Below are positions 36,982-40,647 of a stretch of 40,647 bases of DNA, in pieces. Location of the stretch: IMG/VR virus record IMGVR_UViG_3300034682_000094, positions 1 to 40,647 of that record; one strand, 5' to 3'. The DNA is from a virus. The stretch's first letter is position 1. Each line of letters starts with the position of its first letter. The notes beneath the pieces are model-generated. The model was not told the DNA's origin. It worked only from the letters and a program-made list of their open reading frames with translations, and did no database searches. The position numbers and the translations under genes were made by a program.

Positions 36982-38139
36982 ATGGCAACCCCAACGACCC
37001 CATGGCGCAGCTACCAAAAGCCAGACCCAGCCAACCTGCTTTCGCAAGACGTTCTCCGGCTGGTGGCAGCGCTCAATAGCATCGACCTCGACGTCTACAA
37101 CCTGATAACCGGCTTGGCCCAGCTCAACGCAGCTGCCGTGAAGCTGAGCGGCACGCAAAGCATCCAGGGTCTCAAAACCTTCGAGGAAACGCCGCTGCTG
37201 CCTGACCTCCCGGTTTCTGAGAACAGCGCAAAAGCCGTCAACGCCAAGTTCGTCAAAGCCGCTATCGCGGCCTTGGTGGATACCGCACCTGGCACGCTGG
37301 ACACGCTGAACGAGCTGGCCGCGGCACTGGGCGACGACCCGAACTTCGCGACGACCATGGCGACTGCGCTGGCCGGCAAGGCGCCGTTAGACCACAGCCA
37401 CGCCATTGCAGACGTCAGCGGCCTAGGCGGTGCGCTGGCTGCGATCCTGCCTCCAGGCATGGGCCCGTTCCCTTGGTCCCGCACGCAGCTGCCTGCTGGC
37501 GGTTGGACATGGGCTGACGGCTCCATTCTGCTGCCCAGCACGCAATTCACAGACCTGCGCGCAGCCTATATCGCCGATGGCTTCCCATGGGGGCAAGACG
37601 GCAGCGGCAACCCTCTGCTGCCAGACATGCGCGGGCGTGTCCCAGCCGGACGCGACGACATGGGCGGAACCGCTGCTGGCCGCCTGAGTACCACGCTCAC
37701 CGGCACGCGGGCCAGCACGGCGAACGGCATCATCACCGGCTTGTCTTCCACATCCGGGCTGTGCGTTGGCATGGCTGCGTTCGGCACGGGTGTCGGAACC
37801 GGGGCGGTGATCGCGACCATTGATTCGGCCACCCAGGTCACGCTGTCGGTCGTCAACGCGGCCACGGGAAGCGGCTCCATCCGCTTCAGCATCATCGACG
37901 GCAACACCCTTGGCGCCGCCGGCGGAAGCCAGGTGCACAAGCTGACCATCGAACAAATTCCTAGCCACACGCACACGCTGGCTAGTCGTGCTGACCGTAA
38001 CACAGCCTCTGGCGGCTCTGACAACGTTCCGGTGCAGAGCGCCGGCAATGCCGGGTTCACGTCCAACGCTCGCGGTGGCGACCAAGCGCACCCAAACATG
38101 CAGCCTACGGTGGTGGTCAATTACATCGTCAAGACCTGA
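36982..38139 (+). CDS. Tail fibre with collar domain
   Basis: GGAGG (36974-36978) precedes the ATG of this 385-residue protein. Residues 1-60 (helical DVLRLVAALNSIDLDVYNLITGLAQLNA) and a trimerising linker (GTLDTLNELAAALGDDPNFATTMATALAGKAPLDHSHAIADV) lead to a phage tail collar domain: PAGGWTWADGS, LPDMRGRVPAGRDDMGGTAAGRLS, a metal-binding HTHTL, and HPNMQPTVVVNYIVK at the end. An extra beta domain (about residues 238-308) interrupts the collar. The collar His cluster and the conserved end make the assignment firm. Confidence 0.85.
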   Translation: MATPTTPWRSYQKPDPANLLSQDVLRLVAALNSIDLDVYNLITGLAQLNAAAVKLSGTQSIQGLKTFEETPLLPDLPVSENSAKAVNAKFVKAAIAALVDTAPGTLDTLNELAAALGDDPNFATTMATALAGKAPLDHSHAIADVSGLGGALAAILPPGMGPFPWSRTQLPAGGWTWADGSILLPSTQFTDLRAAYIADGFPWGQDGSGNPLLPDMRGRVPAGRDDMGGTAAGRLSTTLTGTRASTANGIITGLSSTSGLCVGMAAFGTGVGTGAVIATIDSATQVTLSVVNAATGSGSIRFSIIDGNTLGAAGGSQVHKLTIEQIPSHTHTLASRADRNTASGGSDNVPVQSAGNAGFTSNARGGDQAHPNMQPTVVVNYIVKT

Positions 38140-38153
38140 CAAACGAATGCCAG

Positions 38154-38182
38154 TTCTTGCCGACGACGTTTATTGCTAGAAT
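38154..38182 (+). promoter_or_regulatory. Possible promoter before sheath gene
   Basis: TTCTTG (38154-38159), a 17-base spacer and TAGAAT (38177-38182), preceded by TG at the extended -10 position (TGCTAGAAT). It lies in a 70-base gap before the sheath gene, consistent with extra expression of abundant tail proteins. Confidence 0.4.
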
Positions 38183-38209
38183 TGTTCAAGTACCTGGAAA
38201 GGGTTTTAC

Positions 38210-39733
38210 ATGAGCGAGAATTTCCTCCACGGCGCCGAAGTCGTTGAAATCAACGACGGCACGCGCACCATCAGCACTGTCCGGTCCAGCGTGATCGGTG
38301 TTGTCGGCACGGCTCCGGACTCCGCTCCAGAGGTGAAGGCGACACTGGCCACCGGGGCAGTGGGTTCCAACAACGCGCTGACCTACACCGCGAAGCTGAA
38401 CGGCGCCCTGGGCAACGGCATCAGCGTGCACCAAGTGGACCCGCGCGCCAACGACGCCACCCTGCAGGTCACGGTATCTGGCAAGGCCATCCGTGTGTCG
38501 CTGGCGACCGGCGCGACCGGCACCATCACGTCCACCGCTGCGCAGGTCCTGGCGGCCGTGCAGGCCAACACTGCGGCCGCCGCGCTGGTGACCGTGGCGA
38601 ACACCGGGGCCAGCACTGGCGCCGGTGTCGTGACGGCATCGTTCCGCCCAACCAGCCTGGCCGGCGGCGAGGACGAGGCGTTCCCGCTGAACAAGCCCGT
38701 CCTGGTGCCTGCCGACAAGACCCTGGCTGCCAAGCTGGGCAAGGCCGGCACGCTGTTCCAGGCCATGAAGGGCATCTTCGCGCAGACCGGCGCTGTCGTG
38801 GTGGTCGTGCGTGTCGAGGAAGGCGAGGACGAAGCCGAGACCATGGCGAACGTCGCCGGCGGCATCGAAGCCGGCACCGGTGTCTACAAGGGCGCCTATG
38901 CGTTCCTGGGCAGCGAAACCGCGAACGGCTTCTGCCCGCGCATCCTGATCGCGCCAGGCTGGACGCATCAGTACGATGCGCTGACCCAGGCCAACCCCGT
39001 GGTGGCCCAGCTGCAGGGCGTAGCCAACCGTCTGCGCGCCGTGGTCATCGCCGACGGCCCCAACACCAACGACGCCGACGCCATCCAGGCCCGGCAGAAC
39101 TACGGCGGCAAGCGCGTGTACTTCCACGACGTGCACTACACCGTGCAGGACGACGACGGCGCCATCATCGACGTGCCGGCATCCAGCTATATCGCCGGCC
39201 TGATCGCCCGGGTGGACAACGAGGAAGGCTTCTGGGTCTCGCCGTCGAACCACGAAATCTATGGCATCCTGGGCACGGCTCGCCCCATCGACTTCGTGCT
39301 GGGCGACAGCAGCAGCCGCGCCAACCTGCTGAACGAGCAGGAAGTCGCGACGACCATCCGCAAGGACGGCTTCCGCCTGTGGGGCAACCGCACCACCAGC
39401 ATCGACCCCAAGTTCGCGTTCGTCAGTGTCGTGCGTACCGCCGACATGATCAACGACAGCATCCTGCGCGCCCACATGTGGGCCGTGGACCGCAACATCA
39501 CGCGCACCTACTTCGAGGACGTTGCGGCGGGCGTGAACGCCTACGGCTCCCGCCTGCAGGCCCAGGGCGCCATCGCCGGCCTGGAGTGCTGGCCTACCAA
39601 GGACCTGAACACGGCCGAGAACATCGCCGCCGGCCGGGCCTACTGGGACTTCGAGTTCAGCGCCTACGCGCCAGGCGAGCGCCTGACCTTCCGCTCGCTG
39701 CTGAGCAACCGCTTCCTTGAGGAGATCATCTGA
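38210..39733 (+). CDS. FI: Contractile tail sheath protein, P2 FI-like
   Basis: The 507-residue protein has the sheath family pattern: HGAEVVEINDGTRTISTVRSSVIGVVGTAPD at the N-terminus, an inserted variable Ala/Thr-rich domain (about 50-150), LFQAMKGIFAQTGAVVVVVRV, a long middle (ARPIDFVLGDSSSRANLLNEQEVATTIRKDGFRLWGNRT) and a C-terminal KDLNTAENIAAGRAYWDFEFSAYAPGERLTFRSLL. The inserted domain makes it longer than P2 FI (396). The stop overlaps the tube gene ATG. It contracts to drive the tube through the cell envelope. Confidence 0.95.
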   Translation: MSENFLHGAEVVEINDGTRTISTVRSSVIGVVGTAPDSAPEVKATLATGAVGSNNALTYTAKLNGALGNGISVHQVDPRANDATLQVTVSGKAIRVSLATGATGTITSTAAQVLAAVQANTAAAALVTVANTGASTGAGVVTASFRPTSLAGGEDEAFPLNKPVLVPADKTLAAKLGKAGTLFQAMKGIFAQTGAVVVVVRVEEGEDEAETMANVAGGIEAGTGVYKGAYAFLGSETANGFCPRILIAPGWTHQYDALTQANPVVAQLQGVANRLRAVVIADGPNTNDADAIQARQNYGGKRVYFHDVHYTVQDDDGAIIDVPASSYIAGLIARVDNEEGFWVSPSNHEIYGILGTARPIDFVLGDSSSRANLLNEQEVATTIRKDGFRLWGNRTTSIDPKFAFVSVVRTADMINDSILRAHMWAVDRNITRTYFEDVAAGVNAYGSRLQAQGAIAGLECWPTKDLNTAENIAAGRAYWDFEFSAYAPGERLTFRSLLSNRFLEEII

Positions 39734-40236
39734 TGCTGCCCCGTGTACTCAAAAACTTTACGGCCTACATTGACGGCCGCGGCTACATCGGGCGCGTCGA
39801 GACCGTCACGCTGCCCGAGCTGACCATCAACGCCGCCGAATACCGCGGCGGCGGCATGGATGCCCCTGTGGACCTCGACATGGGCATGGCCAAGCTCGAT
39901 GCCCAGATCGTGCTGGCCGAGTACAACCCCGATGTCATCAAGCTGTTCGGCCTGTTCAGCGCAAACACGCCCGTGGTTCTGCGCGGCGCTTCGCATCGCC
40001 AAGGCGAAACTGCGGATGTGCCCGTCGTCATCCGCTTGGTTGGCGGCATCAAGCAGCTGTCGCGCGCCCAGTGGCAGGCCGGCACCAACAGCGCCATGAC
40101 CATCTCTGTGAACGCCAACATCTACCAGGAAATCATCGGCGGCGAGACCCTGGTGGACATCGACATCATCAACAGCAAGCGCATCATCGGCGGCGTTGAC
40201 CAGCTGGCCGGCGTTCGTGCCGCACTCGGAATCTGA
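39733..40236 (+). CDS. FII: Tail tube protein, P2 FII-like
   Basis: This 167-residue protein starts with a TGATG overlap. VLKNFTAYIDGRGYIGRVETVTLPELTINAAEYRGGGMDAPVDLDMGMAKLDAQIVLAEYNPDVIKLFGL is the characteristic FII opening (beta strands of the tube ring), and EIIGGETLVDIDIINSKRIIGGVDQLAGVRAALGI its closing part. Length equals the family norm of about 170. It lines the sheath's inner tube. Confidence 0.95.
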   Translation: MLPRVLKNFTAYIDGRGYIGRVETVTLPELTINAAEYRGGGMDAPVDLDMGMAKLDAQIVLAEYNPDVIKLFGLFSANTPVVLRGASHRQGETADVPVVIRLVGGIKQLSRAQWQAGTNSAMTISVNANIYQEIIGGETLVDIDIINSKRIIGGVDQLAGVRAALGI

Positions 40237-40238
40237 AC

Positions 40239-40538
40239 ATGAGCGACGAAAAAGAACTGAGCCTGACAGTGAAACTGCTGGTGCCCGTCAAGGGCGCCGA
40301 CGGCTTTGAAACCACCGAGCTGACCATGCGCGAGCTGACCGTGGACGAGAACATCGTCCTGGAGCGCCAGGGTGCCGGCAAAGGCCCGCTGGAGAACGAC
40401 AAGGCGTTCTTCGCGATGTCCTGCGGCGTGTCGCCTGACGTGATCGGCAAGCTGGGCCAGCGCGACTGGCGCCGCCTGCAAAATCGCTTCTACGCAACGC
40501 TGGGAAAGTCCGACCCGGAGCCCGCGACCTCCGAGTGA
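40239..40538 (+). CDS. E: Tail assembly chaperone, P2 gpE-like
   Basis: The 99-residue protein matches the gpE family: LTVKLLVPVKGADGFETTELTMRELTVDENIVLERQGAG, then a helical region and WRRLQNRFYATLGKSDPEPATSE. It starts three bases after the tube stop. A GGGAAAG heptamer at 40502-40508 lies in the correct phase for -1 slipping, allowing a longer E-E' fusion needed for tape-measure assembly. Confidence 0.88.
   Translation: MSDEKELSLTVKLLVPVKGADGFETTELTMRELTVDENIVLERQGAGKGPLENDKAFFAMSCGVSPDVIGKLGQRDWRRLQNRFYATLGKSDPEPATSE
40502..40508 (+). promoter_or_regulatory. Programmed -1 frameshift slippery site
   Basis: The heptamer GGGAAAG is read as G-GGA-AAG in the E frame, the X-XXY-YYZ pattern, and is the same heptamer used by lambda G/GT. 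It precedes the E stop by 30 bases. Confidence 0.85.
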
Positions 40539-40647
40539 TCGTGGATGCCCTGGTGGGCTTCGGATACCCGTTCTCGGACCTGCGGCGCATGACGTTCACG
40601 GAGCTGAAGGAATGGCTGGAGGTAGCCATAGAGCGGGTTAAGCGGAT
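40502..40647 (+). CDS. E' extension by -1 frameshift (tail assembly chaperone, cut at window edge)
   Basis: The frame entered by slipping at G-GGA-AAG (40502-40508) is open to the end of the window, reading VIVDALVGFGYPFSDLRRMTFTELKEWLEVAIERVKR after the slip, which matches gpE' of P2-type phages. It has no credible start of its own close to its beginning. The product would be the full E fused to E'. The rest lies past the window. Confidence 0.8.

Noticed and set aside
1-40647. CRISPR array, transposase, integrase, attachment site or tRNA
   Set aside because: I saw no regularly spaced repeats, no transposase or recombinase motifs, and no tRNA-like fold in the window.

Overview
The window is a single bacteriophage genome, integrated or free, cut at both ends. 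It is GC-rich, with strong G/C preference at third codon positions and nearly every gene overlapping the next by ATGA or GTGA. The gene families and a degenerate intergenic inverted repeat near 10987 and 11130 (beginning GATAGCTGC, a type I associate with Comamonadaceae chromosomes) suggest a betaproteobacterial host, probably Comamonadaceae. This host call is inference. I see no bacterial housekeeping genes, rRNA or tRNA.

Layout. (1) 1-10977, rightward early and replication region: the end of a sliding-clamp-like gene, a DNA-methylase-like gene without its catalytic motif, a small HTH-like gene, a large primase-helicase (CHC2 zinc finger, TOPRIM, DUF3987-type ATPase), then a train of small conserved phage genes. 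Three promoters here share one architecture: a TTTAC-N3-GTAAA palindrome over the -35 region, then a GGCTAYAMT-type -10. (2) 11237-14048, leftward accessory operon of seven small overlapping genes, ending in its own terminator. (3) 14049-14418, AT-rich divergent control region carrying six TTC-N2/3-GAA palindromes, two of which fill the spacer of the leftward promoter. (4) 14419-15036, one unknown gene, then a 346-base gap with an 18-base perfect palindrome. (5) 15383-19293, a tightly coupled five-gene cassette: ParB/Srx-fold protein, bicupin, PAPS-reductase-like PP-loop enzyme, IbrA-like PP-loop enzyme, IbrB-like ParB protein. This is the best candidate for an undescribed system. (6) 19303-27350, a lambda-type head module: Nu1-like and gpA-like terminase, gpW, portal gpB, S49 protease gpC with a nested scaffold start, gpD, gpE, a low-complexity gpFI-position protein and gpFII. 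(7) 27347-40647, a P2-type contractile-tail module: tail completion protein, V, W, J, I, a long fibre or spike, DUF4815-type protein, fibre-associated protein, collar fibre, sheath FI, tube FII and E/E'.

Together these describe a temperate-type myovirus with a lambda-like capsid joined to a P2-like tail. The E/E' chaperone at the right edge carries a GGGAAAG slippery heptamer in the correct frame, so the -1 frameshift product can be read directly. Integrase, main repressor, lysis genes, tape measure and the rest of the tail lie outside the window.
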